This document shows, one piece after another, positions 16,563 to 25,044 of a stretch of DNA of 36,839 bases. This stretch comes from Lachnospiraceae bacterium (GTDB lineage: Bacteria > Bacillota > Clostridia > Lachnospirales > Lachnospiraceae): NCBI GenBank assembly GCA_022793065.1, contig JAAWCE010000082.1, positions 1-36,839 on the forward strand, given 5' to 3'. Both the position numbers and the translations under genes were made by a program. Numbering within the stretch: the stretch's first letter is position 1; every line of letters begins with the position of its first letter. Below the pieces are notes generated by a model, which saw only the letters and a program-made list of their open reading frames with translations, was not told the DNA's origin and made no database searches.

Positions 16563-17891
16563 TTAGATATAATGGTATCTCTTTCTTTTGGCAAACAGGA
16601 AAATCACCGTCACGATTACCGCCATCACTTCCGCCGCCACAATGGACCACCAGATTCCATCCAGCTCCCAAAAGATAGGAAAAATAATGACAGCCGCAAT
16701 TTGAAATACCAATGTACGTAAAAATGAAATTAATGCGGAAGTCAAACCATCGTTTAACGCGGTAAAAAAAGAAGAACCAAAAATGGTAAAACCTGCAAAT
16801 AAAAAGGAAATGGAAAACACCCCAAAGGCGCGTATGGTGATCTGCAGCAGATTTTCATCATACCCCACAAACAAATGAGATAATGGTCGGCTAAGAGTTT
16901 CCCCCGCAATACACATTGCCACAGAGAAACCGCCGATTAAAATAGCGCTTTGCCTCAACAGCCCCTTTAATTCATCATTATTCTGCGCCCCGTAATGATA
17001 TCCTACCACCGGCGCCGTTCCAACCGCATATCCGATAAAAATTGCCATAAAAATCATACTCACATACATCAATACACCGTATGCGGCAACCCCATCCTCT
17101 CCGGCATACTTCATCAACTGGGTATTATACAGCATGCTGACAATGGACATAGAAATATTGCTCATCAATTCCGACGCGCCATTGGTACAGGTTTTCAGCA
17201 ATGCCGTTCCATCAAACCGGCATTTCACCAGACGAAGCAGACTGGTATTGTTCCGGCCAAAATAAAGCAGAGGAAGAATTCCTCCCACAAACTGGCTGAA
17301 CGCCGTCGCCGCTGCCGCGCCCACCAGTCCCCAACGGAATCCCGCCACAAACAATGCGTCCAAAAACATATTGGTCACACCGGAAGCAATGGTAATGTAC
17401 AATCCCAAATTAGGCTTTGCAGCCGTGGCAAACAAGCACTGAAATTCAAACTGCAAAATAAAAAAGGGCAGCGCGGGCAAAATAATCCTTCCGTATATGA
17501 CGCAGTTTTCCAGCATTTCACCTTCCGCCCCCAAAAGGACGGCAATAGGGCGTATGAAGGAAACTCCCAGCGCTCCAAATATGATTCCCAACACAATAGA
17601 GACATAGACAATCAACGAAAATACTTCGTTTGCCTTCTTTTCATTCCCCTCTCCCATGTTTTTTGAAATCAGCGCGCTGCCTCCCGTACCAAACATAAAT
17701 CCGATACATCCCAATATCATCAGCACAGGCATAATAAAATTAATTGCCGCAAAAGGCGTCTTTCCTGCAAAATTAGATACAAAGAAACCATCCACCACGC
17801 CATATATGGATGTAAAAACCATCATAACAATGGACGGCAAAGTAAATCTCAACAAACGTTTATAGTTAAAATGGTCGGATAATTGTATCAT
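16563..17891 (-). CDS. MATE-family efflux transporter
   Basis: A 442-aa MATE antiporter with about twelve membrane segments, distinct from the MATE protein at 6280. The N-terminal FTLPSIVMMVFTSIYGVVDG segment and the second-half segment ALNDGLTSALISFLRT are typical of the Vibrio DinF/NorM-like branch in Firmicutes. ATG 17891 follows AGGAGGAG and overlaps the 3' end of the upstream cytidylate-kinase-like gene by 26 bases, indicating coupling. It is the third gene after the MarR regulator, which suggests regulated export, perhaps of a toxic compound sensed by MarR. The substrate is unknown. Confidence 0.9.
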   Translation of the reverse strand: MIQLSDHFNYKRLLRFTLPSIVMMVFTSIYGVVDGFFVSNFAGKTPFAAINFIMPVLMILGCIGFMFGTGGSALISKNMGEGNEKKANEVFSLIVYVSIVLGIIFGALGVSFIRPIAVLLGAEGEMLENCVIYGRIILPALPFFILQFEFQCLFATAAKPNLGLYITIASGVTNMFLDALFVAGFRWGLVGAAAATAFSQFVGGILPLLYFGRNNTSLLRLVKCRFDGTALLKTCTNGASELMSNISMSIVSMLYNTQLMKYAGEDGVAAYGVLMYVSMIFMAIFIGYAVGTAPVVGYHYGAQNNDELKGLLRQSAILIGGFSVAMCIAGETLSRPLSHLFVGYDENLLQITIRAFGVFSISFLFAGFTIFGSSFFTALNDGLTSALISFLRTLVFQIAAVIIFPIFWELDGIWWSIVAAEVMAVIVTVIFLFAKRKRYHYI

Positions 17892-18513
17892 TTTCTCTCC
17901 TCCTAAACCAGGCTGCCGCATATTCTGCAACCATGGGTATCAATTCTTTTATATTCCACCCCGATGTATTTACAGTCAGGTGATAAGCATATTTGTCGCC
18001 CCAGGGCACATCCGTGACAACATCGCGAATCTGCCCACGGCTTTTGTCAACACTGCGGATTTTCCGTTCCAACTCCTTACGTGATACTTTTTCATGTTCC
18101 CCTGCCCTCTCTAAACAGCGCTGTATTTTCGTATCCATATCCGCACAGACAAATAGTTTAAAGGGCATATAATCCTGCAGCAATACATCCGCATTCCGCC
18201 CTACAATCACACAGTCTTTCCCCCTCCCGGCAATTGCTTCAATGACTTTTTTCTGTTCCAACAGCAAATCCGTCCTTGTATACCCTATGGCCCTGCTGCC
18301 GGAAAGGGAACTTCTAAAATGAAGCGGAATCTCTTTCCAGGGCTGATTTTCTAACATATGCTCCACATAGACTTCATTCATGCCTTTGTTTTCAGCAATG
18401 GCCATTATAATTTCTTTATCATAATATTCAAAGCCAATCTGCTCGGCCAGCCGCTTCCCAAGCTCTCTCCCGCCGCTGCCAAATTCACGGCTAATAGTTA
18501 TAATCTTTATCAT
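17866..18513 (-). CDS. cytidylate kinase-like family protein
   Basis: A 215-aa P-loop protein of the cytidylate kinase-like family. The N-terminus TISREFGSGGRELGKRLAEQ carries a P-loop variant, GSGGRELG, and VIVGRNADVLL and CADMDTKIQR follow as in nucleotide kinases. It is not the housekeeping CMP kinase, which has a GPAGSGKST type loop. Members of this family are often found next to transporters or regulators, as here between MarR and MATE genes. The phosphoryl acceptor is not known. The ATG at 18513 follows GGGAGTATGGAGT. Confidence 0.82.
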   Translation of the reverse strand: MIKIITISREFGSGGRELGKRLAEQIGFEYYDKEIIMAIAENKGMNEVYVEHMLENQPWKEIPLHFRSSLSGSRAIGYTRTDLLLEQKKVIEAIAGRGKDCVIVGRNADVLLQDYMPFKLFVCADMDTKIQRCLERAGEHEKVSRKELERKIRSVDKSRGQIRDVVTDVPWGDKYAYHLTVNTSGWNIKELIPMVAEYAAAWFRRRENDTIIRPF

Positions 18514-18587
18514 ACTCCATACTCCCTTACATTTCCCTGATATTTATTTTGTTCCGCTTCAACTCTACCTTTTTTAACATCTATTTT

Positions 18588-19055
18588 TTACTCTCTTTGC
18601 TTTTCTATTGCTTCATTGCCTAATTTTTTTGCTTTTTCTTTCATACAAAGTAAATACTTCTCAGTCAAATCCAAATATGCTTCTACATCTTTCTTTTCCC
18701 ATGTAGCAAAGATATCGTTCTCTGCCTGTAATATTCGATATGCCGTTTTTTCCGCCAGCCCCTTTCCTTTCTCTGTCAAAAACACCTTTTTTGACTTTGC
18801 GTTAAAGGGCTCCAGGTACAAAATACCTTCTTCCTCCAGCTTGCGAATAGCAGAATTAACAGTCTGTTTGCTAAGACCTGTATAAAAACAAATTTCCTGC
18901 AGCAGACATTCTTCCCCTGCGTCGCATATGGCATACATAATCTTCATTGCACTGTCCGACAGCCCAAGTTTCAAGGATACTTCGTGATAAACGGCATCAA
19001 TTTCCCCCAGCAAATAATTAAACCGTCTCATTTCTTTAGAAACATGCTTTGGCAT
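18588..19055 (-). CDS. MarR-family transcriptional regulator
   Basis: A 155-aa winged helix regulator. The recognition region shows LQEICFYTGLSKQTVNSAIRKLEEEGIL (about residues 56-83) followed by the wing YLEPFNAKSKKVFLTEKG, both typical of MarR. The ATG at 19055 follows GAGGAGATATT. The promoter region carries a long inverted repeat that straddles the -10 box, which indicates autoregulation, and the kinase-like and MATE genes follow on the same strand. MarR proteins usually release DNA on binding small aromatic ligands; the ligand here is not known. Confidence 0.88.
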   Translation of the reverse strand: MPKHVSKEMRRFNYLLGEIDAVYHEVSLKLGLSDSAMKIMYAICDAGEECLLQEICFYTGLSKQTVNSAIRKLEEEGILYLEPFNAKSKKVFLTEKGKGLAEKTAYRILQAENDIFATWEKKDVEAYLDLTEKYLLCMKEKAKKLGNEAIEKQRE

Positions 19056-19070
19056 ACAATATCTCCTCTC

Positions 19071-19120
19071 GGTACGAAATCATACCTTTGCAGTATAGTA
19101 TGATTTCATACCAATGTCAA
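19071..19120 (-). promoter_or_regulatory. MarR operon promoter with palindromic operator
   Basis: On the minus strand TTGACA (19115-19120), a 17-base spacer and TATACT (19092-19097) form a near-perfect promoter. A 15-base arm fills most of the spacer (19098-19112, GTATGATTTCATACC on the plus strand), and its inverted partner with one mismatch lies just downstream of the -10 (19071-19085, GGTACGAAATCATAC). Binding would block polymerase directly. The geometry strongly suggests MarR autorepression. Confidence 0.8.
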
Positions 19121-19127
19121 GAAAAAT

Positions 19128-19454
19128 TTGATATTGCCTATAAAAATTGGATCGTTTCGGGTCATGGAGCAAACCGTAACGCTTAAAATTCTGAAAGGAC
19201 TTTTCCTTTTAAAACGTCATATGGACAACGCAAATAGTGTATGTTATAATGTCATCAACCACGTTATCTCTCTTTCTTTTGAACTGGAGCCTGAGTGCTG
19301 TGGTGAGGAAAACGCATCCCCTGGAAATCTGCCGCAAATTCCTATGGAAGGAATTTTAGACGAATTTTATGTATATGTTACCGATTCCTACGACGAACAA
19401 AACCAAGTAAGTGAAAAAATACACTATGATAATAGAATAACTTCGATTTTATAG
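19128..19454 (+). CDS. doubtful small protein frame
   Basis: The frame encodes up to 108 aa with an acidic C-terminal half (ILDEFYVYVTDSYDEQNQ). No ribosome binding site precedes any of its early ATG codons, and no family is recognised. It occupies the 434-base gap between the MarR gene and the plus-strand gene at 19490, in the same direction as the latter. It may be non-coding leader sequence. Confidence 0.25.
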   Translation: MILPIKIGSFRVMEQTVTLKILKGLFLLKRHMDNANSVCYNVINHVISLSFELEPECCGEENASPGNLPQIPMEGILDEFYVYVTDSYDEQNQVSEKIHYDNRITSIL

Positions 19455-19489
19455 AAAAGAAACAATGTAAACTCAGAAAGGAAAACAAC

Positions 19490-19930
19490 ATGGAAAACAA
19501 CGAGAAACAAGCAGCCTCCGTTCACGACGGAGTATCGCCGATTATTGTTACAGAAACCGAACAAAACGCACAGTTTCAGCAGCTTTGGAACTATCTTGTT
19601 CCTCCCTGCGGACGGGCAAAAACCGCACAGGGAGAAATCATCCGCATTGCGGGCAGAGTACAGCATGAATTTTTGGATAACGGCGGCGTGAACTGGGATG
19701 ATAATTACCGAAAAATGTTGTATGCTTTTCCAAACTATCTTCGTCTGGGCAATTCTTTTAGTGAAGATGATATAAAGTCAGCAGAACTGTTGGCAAATCT
19801 TTTGATTACTGCCGGAGATGAAGGTCGTATTGACGATTTCCTGTGCTCCGCACTCTGTTCATGCGCCGTAGCCTGGGTACAACAAAATTCTGAGGTAATC
19901 GCACCTTTGGAAGCGGATTACAATCGGTAA
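19490..19930 (+). CDS. conserved-looking protein of unknown function
   Basis: A 146-aa soluble, acidic protein. The N-terminal 25 residues look disordered. The middle holds WNYLVPPCGRAKTAQGEIIR and then LDNGGVNWDDNYRKML, a pattern of conserved-looking tryptophan, Gly-Gln and Asn-Gly residues seen in small uncharacterised Firmicutes proteins. The C-terminal part is helical. The ATG at 19490 follows AGAAAGGA with normal spacing, so translation is likely. It is convergent with a methyltransferase gene. Function is not inferred. Confidence 0.7.
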   Translation: MENNEKQAASVHDGVSPIIVTETEQNAQFQQLWNYLVPPCGRAKTAQGEIIRIAGRVQHEFLDNGGVNWDDNYRKMLYAFPNYLRLGNSFSEDDIKSAELLANLLITAGDEGRIDDFLCSALCSCAVAWVQQNSEVIAPLEADYNR

Positions 19931-19975
19931 GTGAATCTCCCCATGAGGACAATACAGTGAATAACTCATATACTT

Positions 19976-20722
19976 TTATCTTCCACCCATAGGTTTTATT
20001 ACCGCAGCCTTTACTAAAAGCATCATTGGACGACGCATTTCATCTTCCATTCCAATGATATTCATCATTTCTTTTGGCGGCTTTGCTTCTTCTACTGTCT
20101 GGATCTCAAAGCCGCTATTTAATAACCCCATTAATATTTCAGTGAGGGTATGGTGCTGTTTTACCACATCACATCCTAAAAACCTGGTTTTTCTTTCTCC
20201 TGAAACAAAGTAATCGTCTACGGGCCAATACAGGGGCTTTCCCTCTTTTGTATAAATCCAGTCCTGTCCAACGCCCGCTGTAAAAACCGGATGTTCAATA
20301 TTGAAAATAAATATGCCGTTCGGCTTCAGTGTTTCATATACTTCTTGAAACACCCCTTCTATATTTTGGATATAATGTAATGCCAAATTTGAAATAACGC
20401 AATCCCACGCATTTTCAGGATATTCATATTCCTCTATTCCACAGACCCGGTATTCAATTCTATTCTCCATGTTCCGTCTATGGGCCTCTTCAATCATTTT
20501 TTGGCTTAAATCAATTCCTAATACCTTCATCGCCCCTTTTTCTATGGAGAATTTGCAATGCCAGCCATACCCACATCCCAAATCCAAAACGCTTTTTCCT
20601 TCCAGCGGCGGAAACAAGTTCCTTAACTGACTCCATTCTCCTGCAGCGCTTAACCCCTCTCTGCTTCTGGGCATCTTGGCATACTCTTGAAAAAATTTCT
20701 CATTATCATATTCATTTAACAT
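19976..20722 (-). CDS. class I SAM-dependent methyltransferase
   Basis: A 248-aa methyltransferase with the Rossmann-fold SAM site VLDLGCGYGWHCKF (about residues 44-57), the acidic ribose-binding residue in VLGIDLSQKMIEEA, and CVISNLALHYIQN as motif IV/post region. It belongs to the broad Methyltransf_11/25 group that methylates small molecules, but the substrate is not evident. The ATG at 20722 follows AGGAGGGG. It is followed by no coupled gene on its strand; upstream lies a GNAT gene 39 bases away, so the two may be cotranscribed. Confidence 0.88.
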   Translation of the reverse strand: MLNEYDNEKFFQEYAKMPRSREGLSAAGEWSQLRNLFPPLEGKSVLDLGCGYGWHCKFSIEKGAMKVLGIDLSQKMIEEAHRRNMENRIEYRVCGIEEYEYPENAWDCVISNLALHYIQNIEGVFQEVYETLKPNGIFIFNIEHPVFTAGVGQDWIYTKEGKPLYWPVDDYFVSGERKTRFLGCDVVKQHHTLTEILMGLLNSGFEIQTVEEAKPPKEMMNIIGMEDEMRRPMMLLVKAAVIKPMGGR

Positions 20723-20761
20723 AAGCAGCCCCTCCTAAATTTCCATTCCTATGATGAATAT

Positions 20762-21220
20762 TTATTTTGTTTTTTCATATTCCATTACATAATTCGTCAG
20801 CGCAATTCCACCCCTGAATACCTGTTGCTCCTTAATTACTATGTATCCTCTGTGCTGGAAAAACGGTCTCGCCGTAATGGACGCATGGGTGATTATTTTA
20901 CTCGTCTTCACCCAATGTTCTAACCCATCGCATATTGCAGCGGCAATTCCCCGTCCCTGATACTCTTTGTGAACATATAATCTGTCCAAATACCCTGATT
21001 CCGCAATATCCCCAAATCCAACTATCCTTTCATCCATCACTGCAACCAATGTATAGTGTTCGGAAAAAGAAGCATCCCATTCCTTGAGATTCACGCTGCC
21101 TGTTGCCCATACGTCTAATTGCTCTTTTGTATAATCCTTACCATTTACGGTATGAACTGTCTGATAAAACAGATCTGCTAACTGCCGGCAGTCAGAAGAC
21201 ATATATTTCCTAATCAACAT
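20762..21220 (-). CDS. GNAT-family N-acetyltransferase
   Basis: A 152-aa acetyl-CoA-dependent acetyltransferase. The core strand and pyrophosphate loop are YLDRLYVHKEYQGRGIAAAICDGLE (motif A, Q-G-R-G-I-A), preceded by LVAVMDERIVGFGDI. It resembles the PhnO/YafP-like small GNAT group. The ATG at 21220 follows AGAGGTTAGGAT. A methyltransferase gene lies downstream and a broken HAD gene upstream, both on the same strand. The acceptor is unknown. Confidence 0.88.
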   Translation of the reverse strand: MLIRKYMSSDCRQLADLFYQTVHTVNGKDYTKEQLDVWATGSVNLKEWDASFSEHYTLVAVMDERIVGFGDIAESGYLDRLYVHKEYQGRGIAAAICDGLEHWVKTSKIITHASITARPFFQHRGYIVIKEQQVFRGGIALTNYVMEYEKTK

Positions 21221-21272
21221 TATCCTAACCTCTGTCTATTCCTGTCCATACACAAGAATAGGATCCATTCAT

Positions 21273-21467
21273 CTAAATTTTTTTCAATCTTCTAATCCTT
21301 TCAATTTCTTTTATTATTTTATCTGTCCAGGCATCATCCTGCTTTCCCACTATAAAAACATAAAATCCATATGTTTTACCATTTTCAGCAACTCTGAGCG
21401 CTTGCTCCGTTTTAAAATTTTCTTCCGATACAAATAACGTATCGTCTAAATCAAATGAAATTCTCAT
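21273..21467 (-). pseudogene. HAD-family hydrolase remnant with large internal deletion
   Basis: The frame joins the start of a HAD phosphatase, MRISFDLDDTLF with the nucleophile DLDDT motif, directly to what looks like its very C-terminus, NGKTYGFYVFIVG then DDAWTDKIIKEIE. The middle of the fold, including the usual motifs II-IV, is missing. In related full-length Firmicutes proteins known to me the same two segments lie at opposite ends of a much longer protein. The deletion kept the frame (junction near FKTEQALRVAENG), giving about 64 aa from ATG 21467. The product should be inactive. No good ribosome binding site is visible. Confidence 0.6.
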
Positions 21468-21530
21468 CTTGTTTTCAAAAAACCTTTCCCACAACAATGT
21501 CTTTACATAAAACGGATATCCTTATATCAC

Positions 21531-21564
21531 AACAAGGGCGCTCACAGATTAAGGCGCCCTTGTT
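21531..21564 (-). terminator. terminator of the trpB2 gene
   Basis: AACAAGGGCGC (21531-21541) and GCGCCCTTGTT (21554-21564) form an 11-bp perfect stem with a 12-base loop. It lies 15 bases after the stop of the minus-strand trpB2-like gene. The T-run on the minus strand is short (TTGTTGTGATAT). Confidence 0.65.
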
Positions 21565-21578
21565 ATTTCCGTATATTG

Positions 21579-22952
21579 CTATTCTACTTTCGGCAGTTTG
21601 TCACGAGCAGCCGCAAGCTCTTCGTCAGTAGGAATATAATCGCTCATCTGACCATCATGAAACTTTCCATAAGCAACCATGTCAAAATAACCCGTACCAG
21701 TCAGACCAAAGACTATCGTTTTCTCTTCACCGGTCTCCTTACACTTATTTGCTTCGTCAATGGCAGCCCGGATCGCATGAGAACTTTCCGGTGCGGGCAA
21801 GATGCCCTCCACTTTCGCAAAATATTCTGCAGCCTCAAATACCTCTGTCTGCTTTACGCTGATTGCCTCCATCAACCCCTGATGATACAATTCTGACAAT
21901 GTGGAACTCATGCCATGATAGCGAAGCCCGCCCGCATGATTGGCCGAAGGAATGAAATCACTGCCCAACGTATACATTTTGGAAAGGGGACAAACCATGC
22001 CTGTGTCACAAAAATCATAAGCATACACACCTCTGGTAAGGCTCGGACAAGATGCCGGTTCCACAGCGATAAAACGATAATCCGCTTCCCCACGAAGTTT
22101 TTCACCCATAAACGGCGAAATCAGACCGCCCAAATTAGATCCGCCTCCGGCACAGCCAATGATAATATCAGGCTTAATACCGTATTTATCCAGCGCCGTT
22201 TTGGTTTCCAGCCCAATAACCGACTGGTGCAGAAGTACCTGATTCAACACGCTCCCTAATACATAGCGGTATCCCTCGCTTGACACTGCCTTTTCAACCG
22301 CTTCCGAAATGGCACAGCCAAGGCTTCCCGTAGTCCCCGGATGTTCGGCAAGAATTTTTCTTCCCACTTCTGTCTCCATAGACGGAGACGGTGTTACCGA
22401 TGCGCCATAGGTGCGCATCACTTCCCGACGAAAAGGTTTCTGTTCATAGGAACACTTTACCATATATACCTTACAGTCAAGCCCCAGATAAGCGCAAGCC
22501 ATGGAAAGCGCAGTACCCCACTGGCCGGCTCCGGTTTCGGTTGTCACGCCTTTTAGTCCCTGATTCTTAGCATAATACGCCTGGGCAATGGCAGAGTTCA
22601 ATTTGTGACTGCCGCTGGTATTATTTCCTTCAAATTTGTAATAGATTTTGGCCGGCGTATTCAGCTTTTCTTCCAGACAGTATGCGCGGACCAGCGGAGA
22701 CGGCCGAAACATCTTGTAGAAATTTCTGATTTCTTCCGGAATTTCAAAAAACGGGGTATCGTTGTCCAGTTCCTGCGCCACCAGCTCCCGGCAGAAGACG
22801 CCTTCAAGTTCTTCCGCTTTCATGGGTTTTAAAGTGGCGGGATTTAAAAGGGGCGCCGGCTTCTGCTTCATATCCGCACGCAGATTATACCATGCTTTGG
22901 GCATCTCGTTTTCATTCAAATAAATTTTGTAAGGGATTTTTTCAGCGTTCAT
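21579..22952 (-). CDS. trpB: TrpB2-type tryptophan synthase beta subunit
   Basis: A 457-aa pyridoxal-phosphate enzyme of the TrpB2 (TrpB-like) group, which condenses indole and serine to tryptophan and usually works without TrpA. The Schiff-base lysine lies in NNTSGSHKLNSA, followed by ETGAGQWGTALS and the phosphate-binding GCAGGGSNLGG. The N-terminal extension and larger size separate it from classical TrpB of about 400 aa. ATG 22952 follows GGAGG; the frame to 22967 has no site. The gene is alone, with no trpA neighbour, and sits behind a T-box leader with a likely Trp specifier, so it is made when tryptophanyl-tRNA is scarce. It may salvage indole. Confidence 0.93.
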   Translation of the reverse strand: MNAEKIPYKIYLNENEMPKAWYNLRADMKQKPAPLLNPATLKPMKAEELEGVFCRELVAQELDNDTPFFEIPEEIRNFYKMFRPSPLVRAYCLEEKLNTPAKIYYKFEGNNTSGSHKLNSAIAQAYYAKNQGLKGVTTETGAGQWGTALSMACAYLGLDCKVYMVKCSYEQKPFRREVMRTYGASVTPSPSMETEVGRKILAEHPGTTGSLGCAISEAVEKAVSSEGYRYVLGSVLNQVLLHQSVIGLETKTALDKYGIKPDIIIGCAGGGSNLGGLISPFMGEKLRGEADYRFIAVEPASCPSLTRGVYAYDFCDTGMVCPLSKMYTLGSDFIPSANHAGGLRYHGMSSTLSELYHQGLMEAISVKQTEVFEAAEYFAKVEGILPAPESSHAIRAAIDEANKCKETGEEKTIVFGLTGTGYFDMVAYGKFHDGQMSDYIPTDEELAAARDKLPKVE

Positions 22953-23021
22953 TGTAATTACCTCCATCTTTTTATAATAAAATGCTTTCTGTCAAAGCTG
23001 CATTTAAATTTCTATCAACAC

Positions 23022-23300
23022 AAAAATGTCCTTGACAGAAAGATACACTCTGTCAAGGACGAATAAACACTAATCTATCCGCGGTGCCACCTTGATTCAC
23101 GGCATAACCCGTGCGCTTAGCAGGATACTGACATACCCCCGGCATTTATACGCTTGCCTGCAGCGTCGCAGAATACTCTGTAAAAATCACATTTGACTGC
23201 GCCCTCCGCGGTCCATTTGACAACTTGTTTCTCACCTGATTCTCAGCATCACAGGCTCTCTGTAAAGGCATCATTGCCGTTATCTCCGCTTCAACGGTTT
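23022..23300 (-). promoter_or_regulatory. T-box leader with probable tRNA-Trp specificity
   Basis: The T-box sequence AAGGTGGCACCGCGG is on the minus strand at 23079-23093. It is followed by an intrinsic terminator made of a perfect 12-bp stem (23028-23039 with 23049-23060) and a T-run at 23022-23026. Upstream in the Stem I region, AAATGGACC contains UGG followed by the usual purine, with the codon at 23213-23215, consistent with a tryptophan specifier. Uncharged tRNA-Trp should stabilise the antiterminator and turn on the trpB2 gene. Confidence 0.88.
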
Positions 23301-23319
23301 GAAGTATCAAATTTTTCAT

Positions 23320-23348
23320 ATTGTAACACTATTCTATGTGTATGTCAA
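23320..23348 (-). promoter_or_regulatory. promoter of the T-box/trpB2 unit
   Basis: On the minus strand TTGACA (23343-23348), a 17-base spacer and TACAAT (23320-23325) precede the T-box leader. It lies just downstream of the CPBP gene end. Confidence 0.75.
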
Positions 23349-23395
23349 TAGTTTTGTTCCAAATTTATCTCACATTGATGATACTATGTATTAGT

Positions 23396-24169
23396 TCAGC
23401 GCTCTATCTGCACTGTTGCTGCACTTCTTCCCCTTCTAATCCACCAATATACAATCAATACAATTGCTTCTATCAAGGCCGTAATTACATATGGAGAAAT
23501 ATCGCCGTTATTGTCAGAAGGATTTATTGCAAATACATGCAGCGACAAATTCCATGCAAAGTGATACACCATAGCCGATACTATATTGTTGTCCGTATCC
23601 TCCATTAAAAAACTATAGATGTAACTTTCGATCATGCAGCTAATACAAAACAGCCAAACAGGCACTTGAATTCCCCTCTGCAAAAAATAGTGATAATGCC
23701 ACAGACACCATATCCCCCCCACAATAAAAGGAATCCGTCCTTTGCAGACACCGCTGCGCCTGAGCCAAAGATCCAAATACCCCCGCCAACCTATTTCTTC
23801 TGCCAAAAGCGCCCATGCTATCATTATAAATTGAACTGCCGGCAGACTCCCTAAAGTAAATTCTCTCCCAGCCCAGAAACAGAAAATTGTTTTTGCCAAA
23901 AACATTGTAACGCCCGCAATCATTACCGGAAGAGTGACCGCCCGCCACAAATGCTTTTTATGAAACATATTTGCCCAAAATGTATTTCCCTCTCCATTCA
24001 TATAAACCACTGCAATAGCAGAAATCGTTGGCGCTGCCGCCTGAATACCATAAAGGATAAAACAAATGAACTCATTGGATATGATTGTTTGGGCAATCAC
24101 ACATACAAAAGGCAGCAAAAATGCAATGACTAAAAACAAGACTAAATTACTGTATTTCTTGATTCTCAA
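23396..24169 (-). CDS. CPBP-family intramembrane protease
   Basis: A 257-aa polytopic membrane protein of the CPBP (Abi/CaaX protease-like) family. The catalytic motifs are visible: EEIGWRGYL (motif 1, EExxxR), WHYHYF (motif 2) and YHFAWN (motif 3, HxxxN). The start is TTG at 24169 after a GGGGGAA; no nearer in-frame ATG exists before the first membrane segment. It is transcribed in the same direction as, and downstream of, the GHKL/LytTR regulators, with a 149-base gap. Family members process prenylated or peptide substrates or protect against self-made bacteriocins; here a role linked to the nearby sensor is only inference. Confidence 0.83.
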   Translation of the reverse strand: MRIKKYSNLVLFLVIAFLLPFVCVIAQTIISNEFICFILYGIQAAAPTISAIAVVYMNGEGNTFWANMFHKKHLWRAVTLPVMIAGVTMFLAKTIFCFWAGREFTLGSLPAVQFIMIAWALLAEEIGWRGYLDLWLRRSGVCKGRIPFIVGGIWCLWHYHYFLQRGIQVPVWLFCISCMIESYIYSFLMEDTDNNIVSAMVYHFAWNLSLHVFAINPSDNNGDISPYVITALIEAIVLIVYWWIRRGRSAATVQIER

Positions 24170-24318
24170 TTTCCCCCCGCCCCCAATATTTCATCCGAAT
24201 GTATCACTCCATCCGCTTAATTACAGCCTTAAAACTTTCATAAATGTTTGCAGAAATTGTGAAACACTGTTTCTTACCATATTTCATATTCAAAATCCAG
24301 CATTTTGAAGTTCCGCTT

Positions 24319-25038
24319 TCAGAGTTCTTTCATCATGCGTGTGGACATAAGGCAAGTTTCTCCATTGGTAAAATAGACAATTCGGTTTTTAGCGTCTATT
24401 TCTTTTATCTTATTTTTATTTACCAGAAATGACCGATGACAACGCACAAAGTTATCGCCTAACGTCATTGTCAGTTCTTTCATGGTACCAGAAAATTCAA
24501 TTTGACGATCTTGTGCATGGAGAATGACTTTATGGATACTGCTGGAAGTTTCAAAAAAGAAAATCTCATCGTAATCTACGCTGATTTTTCGTCCTCCCAC
24601 TTCAATAGTATAGACCTTATGGGTCTTGTTGGTCTGAAGGGTATAGCGTTCCATTGCATTTAACAGACATTCTCTGATTTTCACTTTTACTTCTGCCGGG
24701 TTATCTTTTAAAACAAAATCCATTGCCTCCACCCGATACTGAAATGTCATAAAGCTTAGTTCTGAATGTGCGCTTATGAATATGATGAAACCACGGGGGT
24801 CAAATAATCTGATTTGCTGCGCCAGTTTCATTCCGTTCATATTGCTGTTTAAGTCGATATCAAGGAAATAAATGCCTGTATTCTGACTGACCTTGACCTT
24901 TTCTATCAGCGCATACGGATCTTCTGTCTCTAAAACAAGCTTTAGATCCAGTTCTTCTATCAGAATGGTATTTTGAATGATTTGCACAATAGCACGCCGC
25001 TGCACAGCATTATCTTCACACACAAAGACGTTCAGCAT
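24319..25038 (-). CDS. LytTR-family response regulator (AgrA-like)
   Basis: A 239-aa regulator. The receiver domain (about 1-125) has the acidic pocket near FVCED and the phosphoacceptor aspartate in YFLDIDLNSNMNG. The LytTR DNA-binding domain (about 145-235) has the typical FFETSSSIHKVILH and FVRCHRSFLVNKNKI segments. The ATG at 25038 follows GGAGTGACATT. It begins 6 bases after the stop of the GHKL sensor gene, so the two are one operon and presumably a cognate pair. LytTR regulators bind pairs of short direct repeats; a convincing pair was not identified. Confidence 0.92.
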   Translation of the reverse strand: MLNVFVCEDNAVQRRAIVQIIQNTILIEELDLKLVLETEDPYALIEKVKVSQNTGIYFLDIDLNSNMNGMKLAQQIRLFDPRGFIIFISAHSELSFMTFQYRVEAMDFVLKDNPAEVKVKIRECLLNAMERYTLQTNKTHKVYTIEVGGRKISVDYDEIFFFETSSSIHKVILHAQDRQIEFSGTMKELTMTLGDNFVRCHRSFLVNKNKIKEIDAKNRIVYFTNGETCLMSTRMMKEL

Positions 25039-25044
25039 ATAATG

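Noticed and set aside
16995..17666. 223-aa plus-strand frame
   Set aside because: It is antisense to the MATE gene, and its histidine- and arginine-rich composition is typical of shadow frames.
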